Below the pieces are notes generated by a model. The model was not told the origin of the DNA. It did not search any database and saw only the letters and a program-made list of their open reading frames with translations. Position numbers and translations under genes: made by a program. A stretch of 64,000 nucleotides of DNA from Rosa chinensis (lineage: Eukaryota > Streptophyta > Magnoliopsida > Rosales > Rosaceae), in assembly GCF_002994745.2 (NCBI RefSeq), contig NC_037092.1, forward strand, positions 71,523,823-71,587,822. Direction: 5' to 3'. Below are positions 42,538 to 52,332 of this stretch, in pieces (within the stretch, counting starts at the first letter, position 1; every line of letters starts with the position of its first letter).

Positions 42538-44634
42538 ATGGATACACTTCTTAAAAGATATTCTGTTCCCATGGAAACATTCGTATTTGATCAGGGCTCA
42601 ATTTCAAACTATTCTTATCCAGATCATGGTAATGGGTTTGAAGTAAATCATGAACTCATCAACCCACTTTTCCTTCCTACCAACTTGGACCTTCTTAGTG
42701 ATTCTAGTACATCTTTGAAGCCGACTTCAGACAGAAATGGTGGCGACATTAGTGACTACAATAATCCTGTTCTCAAGTATATAAGTGATATTCTTCTCGA
42801 AGAGGACATTGAGGACAAGCCTTGTATGTTACAGGACTGTTTGGCCCTCCAAGCTGCTGAGAAATCTTTCTATGATGTCCTTAATCCAAAGGATGCTACA
42901 GTACTCAACCAAAGCTTTGAGAACTCGGATGATTACAGGGAGAGTTGTGATAGCAATGGTGGCTCTATTTTTGGTAAGACATATGGGGTTGCTGATCCTT
43001 CAGAATCTTGTCATTTCCAGTCTTCTCTTGTTGAGTGTCTATCGGATACCTCCTTGGTTTCTGATTCAAGTTCTAAGCTGCAAAGTCCAGGCAATTTTGG
43101 AAGGGTGGAGGAAGCAAACAAGTTCCATGAAAATTTTGAAGTCATTGATGCGGAGAGGTACCAATTAATGCTTCAAGGTCCTCAGACACTAATAGGATCA
43201 AATTTGGTGTCTGAGCAACAGAGTGATCGGTACAACTCAGCAAATAGATCAGAGGCAAAAAAAATTCGTCAAAGGCAGGATGCTCATTGTCTGGAAGAAT
43301 GGAGAAGCAACAAGCAGTCAGTTGCCTATTTTACTGACGACTCTGAGCCGCAAGAGATGTTTGATAAGGCATTACTCTTTCAAGGTGTGAATCACGAAGC
43401 CGAGTGTAGTGCTCATCATGATTCTTTTAATGAGGGAAGTGGGCAGTGCAAAGTATCTAAGCCAGCACGTTCAAAGAGACAAAATAAAAAGGAGAAAGTA
43501 GTAGATTTGTGCACAATGTTAACTCAATGCGCGCAAGCTGTTGCAAGTTATGACCAACGAAATGCTAGTGAATTACTGAAGCAGATTAGACAGCACTCTT
43601 CTCCCTATGGTGATGCAACCCAGAGATTAGCTCATTACTTTGCTGATGGCCTCGAGGTACGCTTAGCTGGCACTAGAACCCCGTCGTATTCGCCTATTGC
43701 AAGCATGCAGATATCAACTGTTGAAATATTGAAAAGTTACCAGACGTATGTCACTTCAACCCCTTTGAAGACCGTGCCACACTTCTTTGCCAATATGACA
43801 ATTATGAAACTAGCAGAAAAAGCAACAAGTCTTCACATTATTGATTTTGGTACTTCTTATGGTTTCCAATGGCCCTCTCTCATCCAATGTCTTTCAGAGA
43901 GACATGGTGGACCTCCTAAGCTTCGTATCACTACAATTGAGCTTCCCCAACCAGGATTTCGACCCACAGAGAGGGTTGAAGAAACTGGTCGTCGCTTAGC
44001 AAAGTATTCTGCAAGATTTAGTGTCCCATTTGAGTTCCATGTCATTGCTCAGAAATGGGAAACTGTTGGATTTGATGATCTTAAGATCGACAGAAATGAG
44101 CTGATTGTGGTCAACTGTCTACACCGGTTAAAGCACGTTCCTGATGTGACAATGATGGGGAACAGTCCGAGAGACGCTGTCCTAAAGTTGATCAAGAAAA
44201 TCAATCCAGAAATTTTCATTCATGGGGTTGTCAATGGGGCATACAACTCACCCTTCTTTCTCACACGTTTCAAACAGGCACTCTTCCACTACGATGCACT
44301 CTTTAATGTCTTTGAGGCCACAATTCCTTGTGAGGATCAACAACGACTGTTTTTCGAAAGAGCAGGATATGGTAGAGACATAATGAATGTAGTGGCGTGT
44401 GAGGGACTGGAAATAGTTGAAAGGCCTGAGACATATAAGAAGTGGCAGGTCAGGAATGTGAGGGCTGGGTTCAAGCAGCTCCCATTAGACCAGGAGCTGT
44501 TGAAGAAGGTGAAGACTATGTCGAAGTCGATGGGTTATCACAATGATTTTAGTATTGATGAAGACGAGCAGTGGATGCTGCAGGGATGGAAAGGAAGAGT
44601 CCTCATGGCTCTTTCCTTCTGGAAACGCGAGTAG
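42538..44634 (+). CDS. GRAS transcription factor, LISCL type (SCARECROW-like), gene 4
   Basis: 698 codons from ATG 42538 (GTCATGGAT) to TAG 44632-44634. A second in-frame Met lies 11 codons on (METFVFDQG) and could be the true start. The N-terminus has the LISCL acidic motif VLKYISDILLEEDIEDKPCM (about residues 78-97) and LALQAAEKSFYDVL. The GRAS domain spans ~322-698: VDLCTMLTQCAQAV, LHIIDFGTSYGFQW at ~432, PFYRE core, ETYKKWQVR, and SAW end WKGRVLMALSFW. It is shorter and clearly more diverged than genes 1-3, and it lacks the basic repeat. No breaks are seen. Likely a functional nuclear coactivator of the same subfamily. Confidence 0.93.
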   Translation: MDTLLKRYSVPMETFVFDQGSISNYSYPDHGNGFEVNHELINPLFLPTNLDLLSDSSTSLKPTSDRNGGDISDYNNPVLKYISDILLEEDIEDKPCMLQDCLALQAAEKSFYDVLNPKDATVLNQSFENSDDYRESCDSNGGSIFGKTYGVADPSESCHFQSSLVECLSDTSLVSDSSSKLQSPGNFGRVEEANKFHENFEVIDAERYQLMLQGPQTLIGSNLVSEQQSDRYNSANRSEAKKIRQRQDAHCLEEWRSNKQSVAYFTDDSEPQEMFDKALLFQGVNHEAECSAHHDSFNEGSGQCKVSKPARSKRQNKKEKVVDLCTMLTQCAQAVASYDQRNASELLKQIRQHSSPYGDATQRLAHYFADGLEVRLAGTRTPSYSPIASMQISTVEILKSYQTYVTSTPLKTVPHFFANMTIMKLAEKATSLHIIDFGTSYGFQWPSLIQCLSERHGGPPKLRITTIELPQPGFRPTERVEETGRRLAKYSARFSVPFEFHVIAQKWETVGFDDLKIDRNELIVVNCLHRLKHVPDVTMMGNSPRDAVLKLIKKINPEIFIHGVVNGAYNSPFFLTRFKQALFHYDALFNVFEATIPCEDQQRLFFERAGYGRDIMNVVACEGLEIVERPETYKKWQVRNVRAGFKQLPLDQELLKKVKTMSKSMGYHNDFSIDEDEQWMLQGWKGRVLMALSFWKRE

Positions 44635-45099
44635 GAGTTTCACAGTCTGTTTTTTTTGTATGGTTTTCAAACTTTTCCTGTAATCATTCACATAGGAAAT
44701 GGTCTTGTATGCTACTGCATGTTGTCATGGTCTAATGATTTCATTGTTAATATCCATTTACTCGTCTCTGTCAAATGGAGCTGATATAGGATCAGTGTTT
44801 TGAATTCAAAGTTTCAAGCAAAGCTTGATCGATCTGAGGGTATCAGCTTCTGGACAAACACACTCTTTGTTGGCAAGTTATCTGTGATTTTGGTATTTCC
44901 ACCCGTTATAGGTGGGTGATCAATGATCCACCTAAACTAGTTCTGTTATCTATGAGAAGTGTAACAGATAGTTGGTCTCTGTTTTTGTTTCACTATGTTG
45001 ATTAGGAAATTTTCTTATATAAACTTCACTGGCCATTTCCTGACATGTGAACGGCAGTAGTCAGCTGCTTTTCGATTTCAATATTGTTATCTAAATTTT
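44635..45099. other. 3' flank of GRAS gene 4
   Basis: T-rich, 3' UTR-like sequence to about 44760, then unremarkable DNA. Confidence 0.4.
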
Positions 45100-45400
45100 C
45101 GCCACACTTTAAATTCTAATGGTCTGAATGGAGCTGGGGCTGTCATTAGAGATGTGAATGGAAAATAGATTAGTGGATTCATGATGAATATTGGCGTTGG
45201 TGAAGTTTTCCAATCTGAAGTATGGGGTCTTGTTTATGGTTTGCTGCTTACCAACTCTTTGAATTTCCAGAAGCTAGTCCGGTTCATATTCTACAAAATG
45301 AGACTCTTGAGTTGCACTCTCTTGGTTCCTTGTTGCTCAACTGCAAGCATAATAACGGAGAATCTGCTTGCTAAAGAGAGTGTACATCATTCTTAGGGTG
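45100..45400 (+). pseudogene. RNase H-like fragment (RVT_3 type)
   Basis: The translation in the frame of 45181 reads NGLNGAGAVIRDVNGK, a stop, then ISGFMMNIGVGEVFQSEVWGL (split here only by the stop at about 45166-45168), ending YGLLLTNSL. This is the N-terminal half of the plant RNase H-like domain found at the end of LINE ORF2 and in retrocopies (G-x-A-G-A-x-x-I-R-D ... E-x-W-x-L). It has one stop and no continuation, so it is a relic. Confidence 0.5.
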
Positions 45401-45439
45401 TCTGCACTTCCAGTACTCCCCCTACTCTAGTAATTGAAG

Positions 45440-45800
45440 TTGTGCTTGATGACATTCTAGGTATTGTCATATCCACTCTGACTAGTTAGCTTTGTTTTTG
45501 TTCTTTTTCTCGGTACGTTTTGCCACCATTTGATAAAAACATATGAGATCTCATCCATGATTTGGATATCATTTGATAAAAACATATGAGATCTCATCCA
45601 TGATTTGGATATTGATACCCATGACTTTGGTTGGATGTGCTTGAAAACACACAAGCATCTCATTTTCCATATTTCCCAAAGATAGAAACAGAGTGAAGAG
45701 AAAATAGCTTCAGGATCATCATGGCAATTGCAAATCTTCTTCATGCAATCATGCCCATGTCGTTATGTTCAAGCCTTACACATGACAACTTATATAAGGT
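45440..45800 (-). pseudogene. LINE-type fragment (region between zf-RVT and RNase H)
   Basis: The minus-strand frame 45457-45744 contains IFSSLCFYLWEIWKMRC and VFKHIQPKSWV, resembling the linker after the zf-RVT zinc finger of plant non-LTR ORF2 proteins (LW-x-IWK-x-R). It sits opposite in orientation to the RNase H fragment at 45100-45400, so the two are not parts of one intact copy. Confidence 0.4.
45528..45613. repeat. 43-bp tandem duplication
   Basis: The unit starting ATTTGATAAAAACATATGAG at 45528 is repeated exactly at 45571, except for the last base or two. It lies inside the LINE-like relic. The two copies are near identical, so it is recent. Confidence 0.8.
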
Positions 45801-45994
45801 AACATGGAGTATAGGTGGCCGTTAGACATTCACACATGGAAAAAATTGATGATATCATGACAAAGTAAATTAAGCCTAACAACTAAAACTAATTGACAAT
45901 GGTGATCGAGAAGGGCCCAAATCTTTATAAACACATTTGCAAAGTCACTATTTTTCAATATGATCAAGATATACTTCACTCTGGAGCATGCAAT

Positions 45995-46507
45995 TGATGT
46001 AGGACGAGATTTTAGCCAATTTCAACCAAAAATCTCGAAAAGAAAAAAGCGTCTTCACATTAAGAAGAATAATTTGAATATTGGAAATTGGTATTCAAAT
46101 AGGCTTCTTAATGATGAAATTAATCATAAATTACTCTTTTGGATATATCGGGATTCTTGAGCAAAATCTTGATTGGGATTCCAAGCGTAATATTCTTTAG
46201 TATCTAGGATTTTATTTCTGATTTTTATTTAATGAGGTTTAATTAGGTTTTCTAGCTTTAGTCTATAATAAATTATTCTTTTTTGTTTTCTAGTTGTATT
46301 AGGTTTATGCTATGTGCCCTATATATAAGGCACCTCTTAGATTGTAATTTTCATTCAAGTTATCAATAAAAAAAAAACAATTATTAGAGAAGTTTCTCTA
46401 TGTTTCTTACGGCTGTGTCCGTAATTGCTAGTGGATTCTAGCTTATCTCATATGGCTTTCGACGCTTGACGGAGCCCCTTACTATCGTGTTCACGCTTCC
46501 CGCATCA
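45995..46507 (+). repeat. 5' LTR of the short element
   Basis: TGATGTAGGAC ... CCGCATCA, with a TATA box CCCTATATATAAGGC at about 46318-46332 and a poly-A stretch near 46368-46377. It matches 47473-47983. Confidence 0.9.
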
Positions 46508-46509
46508 TT

Positions 46510-46521
46510 TGGTATCAGAGC
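46510..46521 (+). promoter_or_regulatory. Primer-binding site of the short element (tRNA-Met)
   Basis: TGGTATCAGAGC, two bases after the 5' LTR. Confidence 0.85.
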
Positions 46522-46705
46522 GGGTATCGCCCGCTCCTTAGCAGACGACGATCCAAGGGAGAAGTTCACTACCACCAACCTCAACGACGTTGGTCGTAGA
46601 GTATCTATCAAAGAAAGTTTCGTTGAAGAGGAACATGCCAAGGGATTCGCCCTAGGACAAGCTCATCAATCCAAAAAAAAAAAAAAAAGAGGAAAAAAAA
46701 GAAAC

Positions 46706-47470
46706 ATGGAACGTTGGATATTCACAACGCCGGATTACGACGACTTCCGAACTACATGTGTCATCAAAGACAAGGTATGCTCTGTAATAATTGACAGTGG
46801 TCTACGAGAGAACTTTGTAGCAAACAAAGTTGTGGATTATTTTCAATTACCGACAGTGAAGCTAAATGATCCATACTGGATTCCATTTGGGGAGGATGAA
46901 TATGCACAAGTAACAGAGGTTTGTAAAGTTCCTGTCTCTATGGGAAAATTTTATAAAGAAGAGATTATTTGTCATGTGATTGACATGGATGACACTAATG
47001 TGCTTTTTGGAAGGTCATGGCATGAAAGCGTCAAAGGTGGTTATTGCAAAGATGACACATATTTATTTAGGTAGGAGTCGCACAAAATTAAAATCAAGCC
47101 TGGAAGGAAGAACATCAAGAATGACCATCCTGGGGTGTGCGAAAAGGAACATGAAGAAGCTACTTTGAAGATTGAAGAGAAACTCATTAAGGACAAGGAA
47201 GCTGATTCATTGATCATATCGATATCCATGTCATGCATGCCTAATTGTATTCAAGATCAACCCAAGGAGAAGTCAATGACCATTCCTTTTCAAGTGGAGG
47301 AGTTCAAGTTTCAAGATGCTTATTCTAAACTTGTCTACGGTATTGGATCCATGGTGATACCTTTTAATTTCGAGAATATTGAAATTGATGGCTTATCATG
47401 TTTTATTCCTACTAATGATCAAGCTGCATACAAGAGGAACTCGAGGTCGAGTTCTTATCAAGTGGAGGAG
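46706..47470 (+). pseudogene. Retropepsin-like ORF of the short element, one internal stop
   Basis: From ATG 46706 the frame encodes a retropepsin-like domain: CSVIIDSGLRENFVANKVV, with the D-S-G catalytic triad near 46788-46796, then HVIDMDDTNVLFGRSWHES, equivalent to the LLGRPWQ motif of Ty3/gypsy proteases. TAG 47072-47074 interrupts it. The same frame then continues to the 3' LTR with a charged, unrecognised tail. Apart from that stop the frame is open for about 255 codons. The product could be a stand-alone protease-like protein, but its role is unknown. Confidence 0.6.
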
Positions 47471-47472
47471 AC

Positions 47473-47983
47473 TGATGTTGGACAAAATTTTAGCCAATTT
47501 CAACCAAAAATCTCGAAAAGAAAGAAACGTCTTCACATTAAGAAGAATAATTTGAATATTGGAAATTGGTATTCAAATAGGCTTCTTAATGATGAAATTA
47601 ATCATAAATTACTCTTTTGGATATATCGGGATTCGCGAGCAAAATCTTGATTGGGATTCCAAGCGTAATATTCTTTAGTATCTAGGATTTTATTTCTGAT
47701 TTTTATTTAATGAGGTTTAATTAGGTTTTCTAGCTTGAGTCTATAATAAATTATTCTTTTTTGTTTTCTAGTTGTATTAGGTTTATGCTATGTGCCCTAT
47801 ATATAAGGCACCTCTTAGATTGTAATTTTCATTCAAGTTATCAATAAAAAAACCAAATATTAGAGAAGTTTCTCTATGTTTCTTACGGCTGTGTCCGTAA
47901 TTGCTAGTGGATTCTACCTTATCTCATATGGCTTTCGACGCTTGACGGAGCCCCTTACTATCGTGTTCACGCTTCCCGCATCA
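47473..47983 (+). repeat. 3' LTR of the short element
   Basis: TGATGTTGGAC ... CCGCATCA, the partner of 45995-46507, followed by GCAAT (47984-47988). Confidence 0.9.
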
Positions 47984-47988
47984 GCAAT

Positions 47989-48291
47989 TGTGAATGCTTC
48001 AAAGCCACGTGTCCTCTACGTCATTGAATATAAGTTATTTAAGTGTAAGACTTGAAAATGCACCACCAGTACAAGTGCATGTTAACTTATCAGTGCCTAA
48101 ACCCTAAGAGCATGGACCAATCCACAAGTGAAAATTGAGGACTTTCACTTTTGGGAAAAACTCATCTTAATTGATTGAATTAGAATTTGAATCAAGGTAT
48201 AATTGAATTGGTTCTGGGTTCCATAGTTTCAAACCTGCAATTTGATGCCAACATCAATCCGTAGAGATCAACATAGTCCCAAATTAGGTTT
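47989..48291. other. Spacer between two LTR elements
   Basis: About 300 bp of AT-rich DNA without a recognised feature. It ends at the CAAAG target duplication of the copia element. Confidence 0.5.
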
Positions 48292-48296
48292 CAAAG

Positions 48297-48474
48297 TGTT
48301 GAAGGATGTCGACATCATGTGTGCCTCTACAAACTAGGGTTTAGAGTTGTAATAGGAAAGTGTTATAGGTATTCAATTGTATTCGGATTCTATTACCTAT
48401 TATGTACCTTGTAAGTCCCTATATAAATGGCTCCTATTATCAATAATAAACACAATTCCAATTCACCTACAACA
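48297..48474 (+). repeat. 5' LTR of plus-strand copia element
   Basis: 178 bp, TGTTGAAGGATGTCGAC ... ACAACA, with TATA-like CCCTATATAAATGG at about 48418-48431. Confidence 0.92.
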
Positions 48475-48476
48475 CG

Positions 48477-48490
48477 TTATCAGCACGAGC
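48477..48490 (+). promoter_or_regulatory. Primer-binding site of plus-strand copia element
   Basis: TTATCAGCACGAGC, two bases after the LTR. The same motif occupies the same place on the minus strand in the second copia element (63900-63913). It matches the primer region used by many plant copia elements; the tRNA is not determined. Confidence 0.65.
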
Positions 48491-48504
48491 CCTAACCCTA
48501 GCAG

Positions 48505-48542
<38 letters not shown>

Positions 48543-49490
48543 CCAATCACCAAAACTGCCGCAAGCCTGCAGCCCCTAGCCGCACACTCTACTGCTCCCT
48601 GCCGCAAGCACAAGCCCTACTCCCTGCTGCTGCCTGCCTCCGCACGCATCCGCCTACAAACCCTACGCCCTAAACCTCCGCTCAATCCTGCAGCTTCACC
48701 GCAGCCTCACCACCCTGCCCAGCCCACTTGCTGCCACTACTGCTGCCTTTGCACAGTAGCCCCCGCCAAGCACTTGCAACCCCTACGCACTCGTAGCCCC
48801 TGCAGTCTGCCCCCGCAGCAACAACTCCTGTTGTCGAAAGAAAAAAAAAACCAGTAAAACAGAAAGAGGAAGAAGAAGACGCATAGAAGAAGAAGGGAGA
48901 AGGAGTGGGCCCAGAAGAAGAAAAGAAAAAAAGAAAAACAAAGGGGGAAGCATGCCTGGGTGGCGAAAAAAAAAAAAAAAGGGGAAGGGAGAAGGGCAGC
49001 CCACTAACTGCCAATTTCCGACCAGATTTCGGCAATCCTAATTTAGCTACACGCCTGCATCAACACGCGCGTGTATAAAAAATCGTGAAGCAAAGTTTCA
49101 AATTACCAAGTAAGTTTTTACGATTAAAGTTCCTGCTTTCTTGTCTTTTAAATTCCTTTTATTTTCTGCAGACTATTGGAATATATGTTGCCAAATGGTT
49201 TTGAGTATTTAACAAACCAGAATTGTGTGGATTCACGCTTAATGAACTAAGAGTGTTCGTATGAACTAAGAGTGTTCATAATTAAACGAACTAAGAGTGT
49301 TTATAATGCTTGGACTAAGAGCGTCCGCAAGCATCAAATTGTGACCATATTAAAACTTTATTATTTAGTCTAATCCAAAAGAGATTCTTGGAAATTGATT
49401 TCTTGGTAGCATAGCTCGGAAATCCTATTATTTTAGTTTTCGTAGAAGTTTAGCTCCAAAACTAATATATATTCTCTTCTTATTTTCAAG
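48491..49490 (+). other. Untranslated leader of plus-strand copia element
   Basis: About 1 kb without coding signal. It has an A36 run (48505-48540), a C-rich block (48541-48830), A/G-rich tracts, and a cluster of near-identical 'ACTAAGAGTGTTC'-type motifs at about 49242, 49264, 49288 and 49314. Confidence 0.6.
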
Positions 49491-50378
49491 ATGTCGAATG
49501 AACCAAGGCTCGACTTTCCTATGCTTGACTCAACAGGCTCGGATTACCATAGTTGGGTAACAGATGTTGAGAACCACCTCACTTCGAAGGGGAGAACCAC
49601 CTCACTTCGAAGGGAATACTACCCATAATCCAGGCACCTAACCCGGATCTTGTGTTTGTGCGAACACCTACAAAGCATGCTCAAGCAGTTATCTTGATGC
49701 GACGCCATATGGACAAGGCACTCAGATTGGAGTATATGTCGATCAAGGATGCAAGAGAGCTATGGGTAGCGCTAGAAGAGCGCTTTGGCAATGTCCAAGA
49801 TTCCCTCCTCCCTGACTTGAAGGTTCAATGGAACAATCTGCGCTTTGCTGATTTCAAGTCTGTTACTGAATATAATTAAGAAGCTCTTCGCATACAGTCC
49901 ATGTTGAGGTTTTGTGGACAACCTGTCACAGAGCAAGAGCTAATTGAGAAAACTCTCTCCACCTTCCCCGTTTCAACCATTGTGGTATCAAAGCAATACC
50001 GTATTGAAGTCAATGCTGGACAGATCACGAGGTTTCATCAGCTTATCAATGTTATATCTATAGCTAAGACACATGATAACATACTCGTGAGGAATTATAA
50101 TTCAAGGCCATTGGAACTAAGAGTGTTCATGAGGTGAATTATAATGCACCCAAAGGATGGTGCAAGGAGCAGTACCCTAAGAATGAGGGACATGAGGGAC
50201 GTATGGGCCCATATAACTGCCCTAACCAGGAAGGAAACCCCAAGTTTGGTGCAGATACACGTGGTGGCAATGCCACACGTGGGAGAGGGGGTCGTGGCAT
50301 CCCTGGACGTGGTGGTGGCACCAACCCTCCTAGGGAATGCCCGCAACGTGCACAAGGTGCATCTCAATTAATGGGTGA
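49491..50378 (+). pseudogene. copia gag, first part, frameshifted
   Basis: ATG 49491 opens a copia-type Gag (LDFPMLDSTGSDYHSWV). A 23-bp tandem duplication at 49569-49614 shifts the frame. Gag resumes as AVILMRRHMDKALRLEYM ... LWVALEERFGNVQ (49680-49800), then MLRFCGQPVTEQELIEKTL (49901). A further shift precedes a Gly/Arg-rich stretch (50140-50340). It is cut at 50379 by an inserted block. Confidence 0.8.
49569..49614. repeat. 23-bp tandem duplication in copia gag
   Basis: GAGAACCACCTCACTTCGAA plus GGG occurs twice in a row (49569-49591, 49592-49614). Because 23 is not a multiple of three it destroys the reading frame. Confidence 0.9.
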
Positions 50379-52332
50379 GGTGATTACACGCATTTATATG
50401 CATGTAATTGTATCTAAAACACTAGGAATAAGTTAATCCTTAAGTAAATTATTATGTAATTAATCCATTTTTATTTGTTGTGTAGGAAATAAGCGGAATT
50501 GCAGAAACCAAGAGAAAATGGTGGGAAATTGAGCAAAATGAAGTTTCTGACAAAAGGATGAAATTGTCAATGCGGGTCAACCATGGTCAACGTCATCAAG
50601 GAAGTGAAATCCAATTGTCTCCGATAATATATGCGGAAGTGCATTGAGAAGAGAGAAGAAGAAAGCAAAAAAAGAAGAAAGAAGAAAAGAAAAAGAGAAG
50701 AAGAAAATATATATATGTATGTGTGTGATATATATATATATATAATATAAAATAATTACGTTGCTGATGTCATGATGACGTCAGCATCAGAATCCTTCCC
50801 CTTCCTCTCCCACGTGCACGTCCTTCATCTTCTTTTCCTTTTTTTTTCTTTTTATTTTCTTTTCTTTCCTTATTTTCCTCTCTTCCTATATTGGGCTACC
50901 ACGTGGCCATAATCCTTTCTCTCTCTCAAGACCGCACACCACAACAGCCACGTTCCACATATTAATTCCAAGGCCATCATCCTCTTGAATATATATAGAC
51001 CTTCAACCCTACAGTTGCCGCAGACCCCGTCTGCCGCATGAACCACCAGAAACCCTACACCCAAAACCACCTCTCCACACCATTTCTTTCTCCTTACCAA
51101 GATTCATTCTCCTCCTCACCAAGATCCACTCCACCTCACCAAGATCCATTTTCCTCCTCACTAAGATTTATTTTCCTCCTCACCAAGATCCACCATCACC
51201 TCAACAAGATTCACCTCACCAAAATTCCATCAAATCCTCATCAATTTGTCAAGGGATTTCAAGAGGCATCAAGATTTGAGATTGGGTATAGTGGGAAGCC
51301 ATCAATCAAGGCTTGTCATAATTGCTCCACAGCAATTTGTGACTTGTTCTTGTTACTTCTCACTCTTCTTCACCTTTACCTATTTAATTGATGAATATTG
51401 TTGTTGATTTGTGGATGGGTTGTGAGTAGTCTATTTAGGAAGCTAGGATTTGAGCCCTAGCATGAATTTAATGTAATAAATATGTTTTGATTTAATGGTT
51501 TTCAATTTCATGTTTGGCATATGTTCTATTCTATAATATTTGGCTTAGATGCATGCTTAGGAGCTTGATTAACTCTTGAATGTGTAGATGAGCATGTCTA
51601 GAACAAGTTAGGGGACCCAATCACTTCTCTAATTTATGGCTAGGACACTTGTTTAGAACATGGTTAGTTACAATACCAATTTCGATTGCCGTATTGGCTA
51701 GCTTGGGAACCTTGATTCTAGGACTCTTCGCCTTTTGGTGCAACTAGAGGCCCTAACAAGGCTCTAGATTGTCCCAATTGAGTTTCTACGACCCTTGATC
51801 TGGAGTAGGAATACCCTTTAAGGAATCTAAAGACCCATGAGCCTTGAAAAGCCTTGGGTACGGTTCTTGATGCCATTATGAATTGAGTGAACATTGTCGG
51901 AGCATATTTGTGCATTAAATTTGGCTAGGAGGATACCCTAGTGACCTAATTTCCATATCTTGATTAGTTTCTATTATCTTTATTTTTAATTTTAATTTTA
52001 ATTATCAATTTTCAATTTTATTTTCTTCGCAATTAAAAAAATCAAATTTCACAAACCACTTTCATTGTCCATACCATTTGGTTGTGAGATTCCGCATTTA
52101 TTTGTGGTTCTCTTGACCCATTTTAGGCTTGGTTGTTCCGAGCCGGGCATGTAAATAGCTTGGTGCTATTTTTCTAGGTTTTGTTTGTTAAATTATTGGT
52201 GACTTAGTAATCGGCATAACCAAGGATTGTAGTTAGCTTTTCAATCCTCGTGGTACGATAATTTCTGGTCCAAATATTTCCCACTTCTTTGATGACCGTG
52301 CCCTTATTGCGCGTAAGTTGCATGTAAGCACC
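50379..52332. mobile_element. Non-coding 1.95-kb insert in copia gag, inverted-repeat ends
   Basis: Gag coding sequence stops near 50378 and resumes at the zinc knuckle at 52347. The insert's left end GGTGATTACACGCA and the reverse complement of its right end GGTGCTTACATGCA match at 12 of 14 positions. The flanking 9-mers (AATGGGTGA, AAATCATGA) agree at 5 of 9, too weak to call a duplication. The interior has an AT microsatellite (~50705-50750), a C/T-rich part with 'CACCAAGATCCA' repeats (51090-51220) and no recognised ORF. It is possibly a MULE-like non-autonomous element. Confidence 0.5.

Larger units (their letters stand above)
45995..47983 (+). mobile_element. Short non-autonomous LTR retrotransposon (1989 bp)
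   Basis: Two LTRs of 513 and 511 bp begin TGATGT and end CCGCATCA, with a perfect 5-bp duplication GCAAT (45990-45994, 47984-47988). A tRNA-Met primer site lies at 46510-46521 and the purine-rich GTGGAGGAG precedes the 3' LTR. The 965-bp interior encodes only an aspartic-protease-like domain; there is no RT or integrase. The LTRs differ at about a dozen positions (about 2%). It is a Ty3/gypsy-derived TRIM/LARD-like element that must be moved in trans. Confidence 0.9.

Noticed and set aside
48682..49035. Minus-strand open stretch of 117 codons, Phe/Ser/Pro-rich
   Set aside because: It is a low-complexity by-product of A/G-rich tracts in the copia leader.
51090..51220. Short 'CACCAAGATCCA' repeats as a possible CRISPR-like or satellite array
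   Set aside because: Irregular spacing, degenerate units and a eukaryotic context; it is a simple C/T-rich repeat inside a transposon insert.
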